A DNA stretch of 33,657 bases from Gammaproteobacteria bacterium. Lineage in GTDB: Bacteria; Pseudomonadota; Gammaproteobacteria; Tethybacterales; Persebacteraceae. Below the pieces are notes generated by a model. That model ran no database searches and was not told the DNA's origin. It was given only the letters and a program-made list of their open reading frames with translations. Of the stretch, positions 23,003-30,633 are shown piece by piece. Both the position numbers and the translations under genes were made by a program. Position 1 is the first letter of the stretch; every line of letters starts with the position of its first letter. The DNA is taken from contig JAHRAH010000104.1 of assembly GCA_020027345.1 (NCBI GenBank), positions 1-33,657 on the forward strand, written 5' to 3'.

Positions 23003-23028
23003 GTGGCGGTCACCGTCGTGACCGCCAC
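23003..23028. terminator. Hairpin at the convergent gene ends
   Basis: Perfect 11-bp stem GTGGCGGTCAC, loop CGTC, then GTGACCGCCAC. It overlaps the last codons of the 116-aa minus-strand gene and lies 117 bases after the DUF262 stop. There is no long T run on either side, so termination strength is uncertain. Confidence 0.5.
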
Positions 23029-23360
23029 CAGCATGCAAGGCGTAAACCAAGGCAGATTAAAAGAAGTACGGCGAGATTAACGATTGGCACCGCAATTTGC
23101 AGGCCGTAATAAGAAAGGATACTGGAAAACATCCAGTTTAAGATCTTGGAGCGGAGGATTTGCAATATCTGCAAACATATTGCTCTTCCACTCTCTCTTC
23201 GGATAATTTGGCGGCGGATGATTCTAAAATCGTTCGCCAAATCAAGAAAATCGGCAACATTCGGAAACTCGTAACCAATGAAACTTTTGGCTAAGCGTCT
23301 TGCCCGCCTTCGTCTCATTTTCTTAAGCATCCGGATGACTTTCTCCCAGTTCACTCTCAC
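23010..23360 (-). CDS. Hypothetical membrane protein, 116 aa
   Basis: Not recognised. A very basic N-terminus (KVIRMLKKMRRRRARRLAKS), an amphipathic middle (FLDLANDFRIIRRQI), then a hydrophobic C-terminal segment (VPIVNLAVLLLICLGLRLA) ending WWRSRR, suggesting a single-span inner-membrane protein. The GTG start at 23360 is well supported by AAAGGAGG six bases upstream. The base composition is noticeably more AT-rich than the core genes. A minus-strand TGTGGTATAAT promoter lies about 310 bases upstream. Confidence 0.55.
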   Translation of the reverse strand: MRVNWEKVIRMLKKMRRRRARRLAKSFIGYEFPNVADFLDLANDFRIIRRQIIRRESGRAICLQILQILRSKILNWMFSSILSYYGLQIAVPIVNLAVLLLICLGLRLACWWRSRR

Positions 23361-23871
23361 TTTCTCCTCCTTTCGCGGTGAAACTTCAGAATCATTAAGG
23401 AACTGCGCGTTAACCTTTCAGAAATGTCCGTCATGTTTACGCGATTCTCCAAAATTGGCATGTAGACAAACCTCTGGCGTTTCCGGCTTGCCGAAATTCC
23501 CCCAAAGTGTGCAACACTTCAAGTTGCACATCAATGATTTCATTATGCAAATTTCGCGCTTTCGTTATCCTCCTGCAGTTAACGACCACTTCCGTTTTTC
23601 ACAAATGTTTCATTATTCCAATTTCGTCCGTTGCCAGACGCTCGTTGTGCGGTTTTTTCTCACTGTTCCGTTCCATTATACCACAGAGTTTCAATATTTT
23701 ACCAAATTGTGCGTCTAAACCACAACGAATTTGGCGGCGTTGTCACGCGGAGGTGTCTACTACGCACAAAGGTGGGGGTGACGCACCGAATCGGTCGCCG
23801 ACCCAATTTTTGTATTATTATCGGAAACACCTGAGGCGGCCGCCTTGGGAGAAAAAAGCAAGGAGAAAGCC
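23361..23871. other. AT-richer gene-poor stretch with possible tiny ORFs
   Basis: Lower GC than the surroundings. On the minus strand a 34-codon ORF (MPILENRVNMTDISERL...) ends in a TGA overlapping the GTG of the 116-aa gene (GTGA), so it could be coupled to it, but it has no clear ribosome site. The 146-aa plus-strand ORF of the track has no ribosome site and looks spurious. The minus-strand promoter at 23669-23682 is the clearest signal. Confidence 0.45.
23669..23682 (-). promoter_or_regulatory. Extended -10 promoter upstream of the 116-aa gene
   Basis: CTGTGGTATAATGG on the minus strand: consensus TATAAT, with TTGGTA about 19 bases upstream as a possible -35. It gives a leader of about 300 bases before the GTG at 23360. 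Confidence 0.5.
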
Positions 23872-24027
23872 ATGCAAAACAATGACACCAGTCCATCCAT
23901 ATCCAAACACGCCACATACGCCAATACAATAAAGAGAGTTTTGCCTGTGGTGCGTGTTCTAATAAGGTTTTGTTTAGGAGGTGATTTTTCCCTCATCCAA
24001 CAAATCCTTTTTTGGGTATTTGGGTAA
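23872..24027 (+). CDS. Small hydrophobic protein, 51 aa
   Basis: Too short for the ORF track from this start. The ATG at 23872 follows AAGGAG by eight bases, and a strong terminator begins just after the stop codon, so the unit looks like a genuine gene. The N-terminal half is polar (MQNNDTSPSISKHATYANT), the C-terminal half basic then hydrophobic (IKRVLPVVRVLIRFCLGG, SLIQQILFWVFG), compatible with a small membrane-active peptide. No homologue recognised; a toxin-like role is only a possibility. Confidence 0.45.
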   Translation: MQNNDTSPSISKHATYANTIKRVLPVVRVLIRFCLGGDFSLIQQILFWVFG

Positions 24028-24030
24028 TCA

Positions 24031-24068
24031 AAAAGAAAGGCGGGCAGCAAGCCCGCCTTTCTTTTTTT
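24031..24068. terminator. Bidirectional intrinsic terminator
   Basis: 12-bp stem AGAAAGGCGGGC, loop AGCAA, complementary arm GCCCGCCTTTCT, followed by TTTTTT on the plus strand and a T run on the minus strand as well. It lies between the convergent 51-aa gene (plus) and GIY-YIG gene (minus). Confidence 0.9.
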
Positions 24069-24101
24069 AAGAGCGATGCCGCGCGCTTGTGGAACGGCAA
24101 A

Positions 24102-24521
24102 TCAGCCGTGTGCCGTCTTGTTGTATTTCGGATAATAATCCGAAAAAACACGGAAGATGTGCAAATAAATCTTCTCGGCTTGCCGTGCCTCCCTTGTGTT
24201 CCGATGCCGGGACACCACACGATAGGAAGTAAAGTTTTTTCCCTCCTGCCAGTGCTCTTCCAACCGGGCCGACAATTGCCCAGTGCTACCGACATAAACG
24301 ACCCGCACCCCAAAAAGCAGTTCGTAAACAACGGGGCAATGCCCGCAGTCCGGCGCCGCCGCAAAAACGGCATTCATATCGGGGGCGCATCGGGAGAGCG
24401 CTTCCCAAATCCAATTTGCCGACGCAACAGGCGCAGGGAAATACCTGTTGGAAAGCGCGTTCGGCACTCTATTCATCGGCGAGGCCTCAGTCATCCCGAG
24501 GAAGTCAAACGGTGTTTTCAT
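24102..24521 (-). CDS. GIY-YIG nuclease-domain protein
   Basis: 139-aa protein. The first 65 residues carry no known domain (FLGMTEASPMNRVPNALSNR). Residues about 66-135 form a GIY-YIG domain: CPVVYELLFGVRVVYVGSTG, then QLSARLEEHW with the conserved Arg, and TREARQAEKIYLHIF with a Glu in the expected later position. Start ATG at 24521 with AAGGAG eight bases upstream; TTG two codons earlier is too close to the ribosome site. It follows a leader with two terminator-like hairpins and the same promoter type as the NYN gene. Possibly cleaves DNA; the target is unknown. Confidence 0.72.
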   Translation of the reverse strand: MKTPFDFLGMTEASPMNRVPNALSNRYFPAPVASANWIWEALSRCAPDMNAVFAAAPDCGHCPVVYELLFGVRVVYVGSTGQLSARLEEHWQEGKNFTSYRVVSRHRNTREARQAEKIYLHIFRVFSDYYPKYNKTAHG

Positions 24522-24603
24522 TTTCAATTCTCCTTTTGACGCGCAGTTTTTCAGCGACGCCTGCCTGCGTCTGAAACAAGCGCCTTAACTCAGAATTGGA
24601 ATG

Positions 24604-24709
24604 ATAATCAAAATCCCCCGGACGAGCCGGGGGCGCTCATTTGAGCATAGTAAAAATGCCCCGAGGCGGGCTCGGGGGCACCCTTGCGGGCGTTGTCGGG
24701 GACAGTATA
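24604..24709 (-). promoter_or_regulatory. Attenuator-like leader upstream of the GIY-YIG gene
   Basis: Minus strand: TTGACT, 16 bases, TATACT (24704-24709) within TGTGCTATACT; then hairpin CGCCC-GCAA-GGGTG (24680-24696), directly followed by CCCCGAG...CTCGGGG plus TTTTT (24653-24679), and a second hairpin CCCCCGG...CCGGGGG plus TTTT (about 24610-24634). Compared with the NYN leader, the terminator stem differs by a compensatory pair (GGG/CCC against GAG/CTC). The GIY-YIG gene starts about 85 bases further on. The hairpin pair could also end a short independent RNA. Confidence 0.6.
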
Positions 24710-24820
24710 GCACATTTTTTTCCAAAGTCAAGGGGAAAAACGCCAAAGCGCATTTCGGGCGTTGCGGCGACAGCGCATTGGCGGGGCGTAAAAAAGCTCG
24801 CACTTATCCGCGGACGGGGG

Positions 24821-25799
24821 GGGCTAAGTGTCATTTTGTGTGGGATTTTTGGCGGCATTTGGAGAGGAGGAAATGGGCGATGAGGGCTTTTTGGCGGGGG
24901 CGGGACAGGCCGCGGCGCGCAGGCGGCGCGCAAGCGCGGATGCGCGTACCGGTGATAGCGGCGGCCGATGCGGTCGGTGCGGGGGACCCGCTCCTCCAAC
25001 ACCGCCGCGTGCCGCCGTTGCCAGCGGGCGAAGCGCGACAGCCAGCGTTGCCGTTGTTGGGTGTTGCGCACCGCCGTCAGTTCTTCGCGCAGTTCGTCCA
25101 GTTCGCGCCCGGCACTGTCGCGGCGGCTCCACAACTTCTTGCGCACCTCTTCGGAAATGTGCCTGAGACAGCGTTGGCGCGGGATATCAGGCCACTGCGC
25201 GGCGATGGCATGCAGCAATGCCGGATGTCCGTCGGTGACGACCAGCCGCGGCGGCGGCAGCGTGGCGACAAACTCGCCCCATGCTTTGCGGCTTTCCGCG
25301 GCGGCGAAAGCGAAGGAGACGACCTCGCTTTTGCGCGACGCGATAAGGACGACTTCGGCTGTTCCGCCGCGCAGCCAGAAGCCGTCCAACAACAAGCATT
25401 CCACCGATGCCGGCGACGGCGCGGCGGGGATGTCGTCCAGAAAAACGCAAAAGCGCCGATACAAAGTGCTGCGCGAAATGCGCAAGTCGGCGGCAATATC
25501 GCGCAGGCGGGCTTTGCGGTCCAGCCAGCGCCAAAACCCTTTGCGCCATTGCCTGTGCCGGGCGGCGGGGTCTTTGCGCGTCGTGCTGACGCAACATTGC
25601 GGACACCGCCAGCGTTGTTTCCCGGCGCTCGTTTTGCCGTGCCGATGCATTGTCCGCTCGCATCGCGGACAGCGTTTTTTTGGTCATTTTCTTGCCCTTT
25701 CTTAAAACGGGTCAAGAATTGTCGCCGAAAACGCCCCTCAACCCCTTACCCCGCTTGAAATTCCGCAAAACAAATCCCACACAAAATGACACTTAGCCC
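24821..25799 (-). mobile_element. IS256-family (IS1249-group) element with 8-bp target duplication
   Basis: 979 bp bounded by perfect 28-bp inverted repeats beginning GGGCTAAGTGTCATTTTG (24821-24848 and 25772-25799) and flanked on both sides by GACGGGGG (24813-24820 and 25800-25807), a clean 8-bp target duplication as expected for this family. The single transposase gene inside is damaged. Intact ends suggest it could still be moved if a related transposase is supplied. Confidence 0.92.
24831..25687 (-). pseudogene. IS1249-group transposase, frameshifted and internally deleted
   Basis: Starts ATG at 25687 (MTKK) and needs one base fewer in a run of seven A to enter the frame with the zinc-ribbon RCPRCERTMHRHGKTSAGKQ...RCPQC. 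The main frame then carries the helix-turn-helix region (ISRSTLYRRFCVFL) and catalytic segments (LLLDGFWL, VVTDGHPALLHAI, RQRCLRHI). After YAHPRLRAACA the expected NNxLEGG..N segment is missing and a second frame continues GLSRPRQKALIAHFLLSKC to the stop in the inverted repeat. Comparison with the remnant at 1-151 suggests loss of roughly 50 codons including the third catalytic acid. A non-functional transposase is likely. Confidence 0.8.
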
Positions 25800-25877
25800 G
25801 ACGGGGGCGGGGTTGGCGATGCCCGGCGGGCGGCGCGAAAGGTTGCCGTGCGGCAGAAAGCGCCGCGCGACAACCAC

Positions 25878-26099
25878 TTACAACCGCACCGGCTTGCCTT
25901 TTGCTTCCTGTTCCATTGCCCAGGCAATTGCCGCGTCGCGGGATGTTATTTTTCCCACGCGCACGATATGCCCTTTTGCCCAGCCGCGGTGTTGTTGGAG
26001 TTGCCGTTCGCGCCGTTCCAAATCACCGGTAATGCCGATGCGAACGATTTTCCCCTCCACCTTAAAGTGGTATTTGTAAGTGCTGATTGTCGCGACCAT
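25878..26099 (-). CDS. Mini GIY-YIG-like protein, paralogue 2
   Basis: 73 aa, same length as the protein at 19084-19305 and clearly its paralogue: YKYHFKVEGKIVRIGITGDLERRERQ, GWAKGHI, and SRDAAIAWAMEQEAKGKPVRL at the C-terminus. The G-I-T-x-D-L-x-R-R-E pattern fits the GIY-YIG superfamily. The ATG at 26099 follows GGAG by seven bases. It begins 21 bases after the nrdA stop on the same strand, so it is probably transcribed with nrdA. Function unknown. Confidence 0.65.
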   Translation of the reverse strand: MVATISTYKYHFKVEGKIVRIGITGDLERRERQLQQHRGWAKGHIVRVGKITSRDAAIAWAMEQEAKGKPVRL

Positions 26100-26120
26100 A
26101 GTTTTCTCCGACGCATCCAA

Positions 26121-29100
26121 TCACTGGCACGACTCGCATTCGGCGTCTATGCGGCAGATGTTACCGTTGCCGTTACCGTTGCCGGCGTTGCCGTTGCCGT
26201 TGTTGGCGGAGGGGACTTTGTTCAGGGCGCCGGTGCGGGTGGTGGGTTTGTCGGTGCTGGTTGCGCCGAGGGTGCGGAGATAGTAGGTGGTTTTTAATCC
26301 GCGCATCCAGGCCAGTTTGTACATTGCGTCCAGTTTCGGCCCCGAGGGTTCCGCCATGTACAAGTTCAGCGACTGCGCCTGGTCAATCCATTTTTGCCGG
26401 CGCGCGGCGCATTCTATCAGCCATTCCGGGGCGATGTCAAAAGCCGCCGGGTATTTCGCCCGCGTTTCGGCGGGAATGCGTTCAATGCTTTCCATCCGCC
26501 CGTCGTAATATTTGATGTCCTGCAGCATCGCCTCGTCCCAGAGTCCGAGTTGCTGCAGGTCGCGCACCAAATACCGGTTGGCGACGGTGAAGTCCCCGGA
26601 GAGATTGGACTTCACATAAATGTTCTGGTAGGTCGGCTCAATGGACGCGGTAACGCCGACGATGTTCGCTATCGTCGCCGTCGGCGCGATGGCGACGCAG
26701 TTGGAATTGCGCATTCCATGCTTTTGTATGCGCGCGCGCAAGTCGTCCCAGTCGCGGCGGCGCGAAATGTCCGCTTGCAAAAACTCGCTTTCCACGCGCC
26801 CGCCGGCGGCTTCGCCCAAAGGCAGTTCGCCGGAAACGCCTTCGGCATCGCCGCCGCCTTCGCGTTCATTCGCGAGCAAACGCAAAGTGTCGTGCGGAAG
26901 TATTCCGCGGCTCCACAAACTCCCCGCAAAACTTTCGTATTTGCCGCGCTCCTTCGCCAGATCGCAGGATGCGCCGTAGGCAAACCAGCAAACCGTTTCC
27001 ATGGAACGGTCGGCAAACTCCACCGCGTCTTCCGAATTATAGGAAACCCCCAATTCATAAAGGCATTCCTGAAATCCCATAATGCCGAGCCCGACCGGGC
27101 GGTGCCGCATATTCGCGTTGCGCGCTTTTTTGACGGCGTAATAATTAATGTCAATGACATTGTCCAGCATCCGCATCGCCGCGCGCACGGTGTCGGCGAG
27201 CATTTCCTCGTCCAGTTTGCCGTTGCGAAAATGCGCGTGCAAATTCACCGAGCCGAGATTGCAAACGGCGATTTCGTCCTTGCCGGTGTTGAGCGTGATT
27301 TCCGTGCAAAGATTGGAGGAATGCACGACCCCGCAATGCCGCTGCGGCGAGCGCACATTGCAAGCGTCTTTAAATGTAATCCAGGGATGCCCGCTTTCAA
27401 AAAGCATCCCCAGCATTTTGCGCCAGAGCGTTTGCGCGTCCGCGGTTTTGTGCGGGAGTTCGCCCCGGATTGCGCGCGCTTCGCATTCCAGATATTCGCG
27501 TTCAAAGTCGGCGCCGAAGGCGTCGTGCAGCCGCGGCGCGTCGCTGGGCGAAAAAAGCGTCCACGGTTCCTTGCGCATCACGCGTTTCATAAAAAGGTCG
27601 GGCACCCAGTTCGCGGTGTTCATATCGTGCGTGCGCCGGCGTTCGTCGCCGGTGTTTTTCCGCAGGTCCAAAAACTCCGGGACATCGGCGTGCCATGTTT
27701 CCAAATACGCGCAAACCGCGCCCTTGCGTTTGCCGCCCTGATTCACCGCGACGGCGGTGTCGTTCACGATTTTCAAAAACGGAACGACGCCTTGCGACTT
27801 TCCGTTCGTCCCCTTAATGTGCGAGCCCATCGCCCGCACCGGAGTCCAGTCGTTGCCCAGCCCGCCGGCAAACTTCGCCAGCAACGCGTTTTCCTGATAG
27901 GCCAGAAAAATGCCTTCCAAATCGTCGGCGACAGTCGTCAGATAACAACTGGACAACTGCGGATGCCGCGTCCCCGAATTGAAAAGCGTCGGCGTGCTGC
28001 TCATAAAACGAAACGACGAAAGCATTTCGTAAAACTCTTTCGCCCGCGCCGTCGGATTTTTTTCGCGCAGCGCCAGCCCCATCGCGACGCGCATGAAAAA
28101 ACTTTGCGGAAGTTCCAGCCGCCGCTCGCTGATGTGCAAAAAATAACGGTCGTAAAGCGTCTGCAAGCCGAGATACTGAAACTGCAAATCGCGTTCCGGA
28201 CGCAGCGCCTTGCCGAGCGCGCGCAAATCAAAAACCTTCGCCATTTCCGGCGCCAGCAGTTCCGCCGCAACCCCGCGCGCGATCATGTCCGAAAGATGTT
28301 CGGGGTACAGCGCCTCCATCTCGCCCTGCGCCGTCGGACGACCGAAAACTTCCTGCCGCAGCGATTCCAAAAGCAGCCGCGCGCTCACAAAAGAATAATC
28401 CGGCTCCTTCTCAATCAACGCGCGCGCCGAAAGGCAAAGCGCCGCCGCGACTTCGCTCTCGGCGATGCCGTCGTACATCTCTCGCAGCGAAAGGCGCAGG
28501 ACGGTGTCCGGATCGGTGCGCGACAACCCCCCGCAGGCGGCCGCGATCTTTTCCTGCAAATCGTGAACATCCAAATGCCGCGCCTTGCCGTCGGCGCCGA
28601 CGACCGTCATTTCCTGCGGCAGAATCTTGCGCGCCGTCTCCTTGCGCGCGCGCGCCCGCTCGGCGCGGTAGAGCATATACGCGCGACCGATTTCGTGGTG
28701 TTCGCTGCGCATCAGCACGAGCTCCACCTGGTCCTGAATGGACTCAATGTTAAAAGTGGAGGCGGTCGGATTGCGCGCTTGCAGTTTTTCCACAACTTCG
28801 CGCGCGGCGGCGGCGATGAACTCCTGCACCGCCGCCGAGTTCGCCGCGGCCGCCCCCGTCTGCGCGATGAAGGCCTTGCTCATCGCCGCGGTGATTTTGT
28901 CCGGGTCAAAAGGCGCGACGCTGCCGTTGCGCCGGATGACTTTGTACTTCCGCCGCGCCGACTCCCCCCCGACTTCGCCGCTCACGCCAACGCCCCCGCC
29001 CGCGGAAACCGCAGAAACCCCGGAAACCCCAACACCAACAACGGCATCCGCAACCGTCCCGGCAACAGTCCCCGCAACGGCATCCACAACCGTCCCGGCA

Positions 29101-29213
29101 ACGCCCCCGACAGCGTCCCGTCCGCCGCCGTCACCGTTCCCGGCCCCCGCCGTCTCTGCCGCCCCCGCGAAAACCTGCCTTCCGCCGTCGCCGACAATGC
29201 TCCCCTTTTTCAT
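26121..29213 (-). CDS. nrdA: Class I ribonucleotide reductase large (alpha) subunit
   Basis: 1030-aa catalytic subunit reducing ribonucleoside diphosphates. After a low-complexity Gly/Val/Ala-rich N-terminus (residues about 15-85) comes the ATP-cone (YKVIRRNGSVAPFDPDKI). Catalytic residues are seen in SSCYLTT (active-site Cys), NLCTE (Asn, radical Cys, Glu), CNLGSVNL (second redox Cys) and the radical-relay tyrosines in TTYYLRTLG. The C-terminus ends in CESCQ, the thioredoxin-accessible pair, after an Asn-Gly linker. A second low-complexity insert (EREGGGDAEGVSGELPLG) lies in the C-terminal third. Start MKKGSIVGDG at 29213 with GAGAGG upstream; the longer ORF would translate C-rich non-coding DNA. 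Confidence 0.95.
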   Translation of the reverse strand: MKKGSIVGDGGRQVFAGAAETAGAGNGDGGGRDAVGGVAGTVVDAVAGTVAGTVADAVVGVGVSGVSAVSAGGGVGVSGEVGGESARRKYKVIRRNGSVAPFDPDKITAAMSKAFIAQTGAAAANSAAVQEFIAAAAREVVEKLQARNPTASTFNIESIQDQVELVLMRSEHHEIGRAYMLYRAERARARKETARKILPQEMTVVGADGKARHLDVHDLQEKIAAACGGLSRTDPDTVLRLSLREMYDGIAESEVAAALCLSARALIEKEPDYSFVSARLLLESLRQEVFGRPTAQGEMEALYPEHLSDMIARGVAAELLAPEMAKVFDLRALGKALRPERDLQFQYLGLQTLYDRYFLHISERRLELPQSFFMRVAMGLALREKNPTARAKEFYEMLSSFRFMSSTPTLFNSGTRHPQLSSCYLTTVADDLEGIFLAYQENALLAKFAGGLGNDWTPVRAMGSHIKGTNGKSQGVVPFLKIVNDTAVAVNQGGKRKGAVCAYLETWHADVPEFLDLRKNTGDERRRTHDMNTANWVPDLFMKRVMRKEPWTLFSPSDAPRLHDAFGADFEREYLECEARAIRGELPHKTADAQTLWRKMLGMLFESGHPWITFKDACNVRSPQRHCGVVHSSNLCTEITLNTGKDEIAVCNLGSVNLHAHFRNGKLDEEMLADTVRAAMRMLDNVIDINYYAVKKARNANMRHRPVGLGIMGFQECLYELGVSYNSEDAVEFADRSMETVCWFAYGASCDLAKERGKYESFAGSLWSRGILPHDTLRLLANEREGGGDAEGVSGELPLGEAAGGRVESEFLQADISRRRDWDDLRARIQKHGMRNSNCVAIAPTATIANIVGVTASIEPTYQNIYVKSNLSGDFTVANRYLVRDLQQLGLWDEAMLQDIKYYDGRMESIERIPAETRAKYPAAFDIAPEWLIECAARRQKWIDQAQSLNLYMAEPSGPKLDAMYKLAWMRGLKTTYYLRTLGATSTDKPTTRTGALNKVPSANNGNGNAGNGNGNGNICRIDAECESCQ

Positions 29214-29662
29214 CAAAAACCTCTCTTTTCCACAACTTGCAAACAATATATGGACAGCAAAACCCGCTTCCCGCCGATTCCCGTCCACATATAGAGCGAA
29301 ACCCCATTGTATACCAAATTTTCCCCCAAAAACGCCAAGCCCAACAAAAATTTTTTCCCAAAAAATCCCCCCAACAGTCCCCCCGAAAACCCCTCCCCCT
29401 GCAACAAAAACCCCCATCCCCCCCCAAAAATCAACAACACCCCCCAAAATCCCCCAAAACCCAAAAATAAAAACCCCCCACAAAAACCCCCAACCCTCCC
29501 ACCCCTAATTAAGTACACCCAAACCACCCCCCACTCTCCCCTCCCCGCGTCATTCCCGCTTTTCCCCAAAGGCGGGAATCCAGCAAACTAAATCGCGTCA
29601 TCCCCACCCCCCCGCAAAAAAGCGGGAAACCAGCGTCTTCGCCAAAATCAATCCAACGAATA

Positions 29663-29694
29663 AAGCCCCGCAGGGGCGGCCGGTTGTAGCACAG
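29663..29694. repeat. 32-bp repeat, copy 1
   Basis: AAGCCCCGCAGGGGCGGCCG followed by GTTGTAGCACAG; contains the hairpin GCCCC-GCA-GGGGC. Identical to 33448-33479, which lies next to the 3' end of the IS110-family transposase fragment. Confidence 0.85.
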
Positions 29695-29696
29695 TT

Positions 29697-29834
29697 ATAC
29701 CCCCCGCCGCTTGCGGGGGGGGTCAAAATCTCCGATTTTGGGGGGGTGGTCGTGCGGTCATCGTGCTTTTTACGACCACCCCCCCAAAGCCGCTGCCGCG
29801 CCTTTGACCCCCCCCCGCAAGCGGCGGGGGGTAT
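29697..29834. repeat. 138-bp inverted-repeat (MITE-like) element
   Basis: Outer arms ATACCCCCCGCCGCTTGCGG and its complement, inner arms GGGGGGTGGTCGT / ACGACCACCCCCC, separated by about 20 bases. The whole could fold into one long interrupted hairpin. No coding capacity, and no other copy in the window. Confidence 0.75.
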
Positions 29835-29859
29835 AAATCGCCCCGCGCGATTGTCCGAT

Positions 29860-30633
29860 TTATGTAAACACCCCCGCCAATTGCCGTAGCAACCCCCCGG
29901 CGGCCACGGCAAATATTAAACCGAGCGCAAAGAGACGGTATTTTTCCGGGGTGCTGCGTTGGAAAAACCTGCCGCCTATTGTCACTCCGGCGAAGAGCGC
30001 GGGCAAAAGCAGCAGCGCCGTCCAAAAATGCGCGGCGCCGGCGACGCCCATCGCCCCGCCCCAGCACAGCGCGTAAATGTCCGTCGCCAGAAACAAGCAC
30101 ACCAGCGACGCCCGAATCCGCGCCGGGTCGTTTTCGCGCTCGGCGAGCAGGAACAAAACCGAAATCGCCCCCGCAATCGCCGCCATACCGTTGCCGACCC
30201 CCGCCAGCAAGCCCACAACCGGCGCCGGCGCCCGCCATCGCCGCAGCCGTCCCCGTTGCTGAAAGAGCGCCAGAACGCTCACGCAAAGCAGCGCGCCGTA
30301 AAGCGCCGAGCGCAAAACATCCGCCGGCAGGCGCGAGAGCAGCGTCAGCCCCAGCGGCGAGCCGACCGCAATCCCGCAAAAAACCAGCGCCACCCAGCGA
30401 AAATCCGCGCGCCGCCAGACCGAAGGCAGCATCCAGCAACTCGCCGCAATTTCCATCGCAAAAACCATCGGCACCACCATCGCCGGCGCCGCCAGCAGCG
30501 AAAGCGAAGCGACCGTCAGCGCCGAAAAACCAAACCCGGCAAAACCCCGCACCGCCGCCGCCAAAAAAACGGCAACACCCGCCGCCGCCCATTCCCAGCC
30601 GGCAAAAACCGGCGCGGCAAACACCGCCGTCAA
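29860..30633 (-). CDS. TauE/SafE-family permease, second of a tandem pair
   Basis: 257-aa polytopic membrane protein; only the last part of the track's 539-aa ORF is real. Hydrophobic segments alternate with short loops (WEWAAAGVAVFLAAAVRGFAG, FRWVALVFCGIAVGSPLGL, SALYGALLCVSVLALF, GMAAIAGAISVLFLLAE, FWTALLLLPALFAGVTIGG), as in the sulfite/organosulfonate exporter family. The TTG start at 30633 overlaps the TGA of the first permease (TTGA); a GTG three codons later is the alternative. Substrate unknown; anions such as sulfite or sulfoacetate are typical of the family. Confidence 0.8.
   Translation of the reverse strand: MTAVFAAPVFAGWEWAAAGVAVFLAAAVRGFAGFGFSALTVASLSLLAAPAMVVPMVFAMEIAASCWMLPSVWRRADFRWVALVFCGIAVGSPLGLTLLSRLPADVLRSALYGALLCVSVLALFQQRGRLRRWRAPAPVVGLLAGVGNGMAAIAGAISVLFLLAERENDPARIRASLVCLFLATDIYALCWGGAMGVAGAAHFWTALLLLPALFAGVTIGGRFFQRSTPEKYRLFALGLIFAVAAGGLLRQLAGVFT

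Larger units (their letters stand above)
29214..29859. other. Gene-free region between nrdA and the TauE genes
   Basis: Contains the nrdA leader; a TATACAAT -10 on the minus strand at about 29308-29315; a stretch of roughly 200 bases (29319-29510) almost free of G on the plus strand, with many CCCC/CCCCC runs; degenerate REP-type hairpins at about 29550-29580; the 32-bp repeat at 29663-29694; and a 138-bp inverted-repeat element. No ORF here is convincing. Confidence 0.75.

Noticed and set aside
23278-23718. 146-aa plus-strand ORF in the AT-richer stretch
   Set aside because: No ribosome site at its start, overlaps the better supported minus-strand gene, and its sequence shows no domain-like pattern.
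25660-25690. Programmed frameshifting at the A7 run of the IS transposase
   Set aside because: A +1 change (or one A fewer) would be needed and the gene is also deleted downstream, so simple decay is more likely; slippage is kept only as a remark.
26394-29294. 966-aa plus-strand ORF antisense to nrdA
   Set aside because: No domain; the opposite strand has all catalytic motifs of NrdA.
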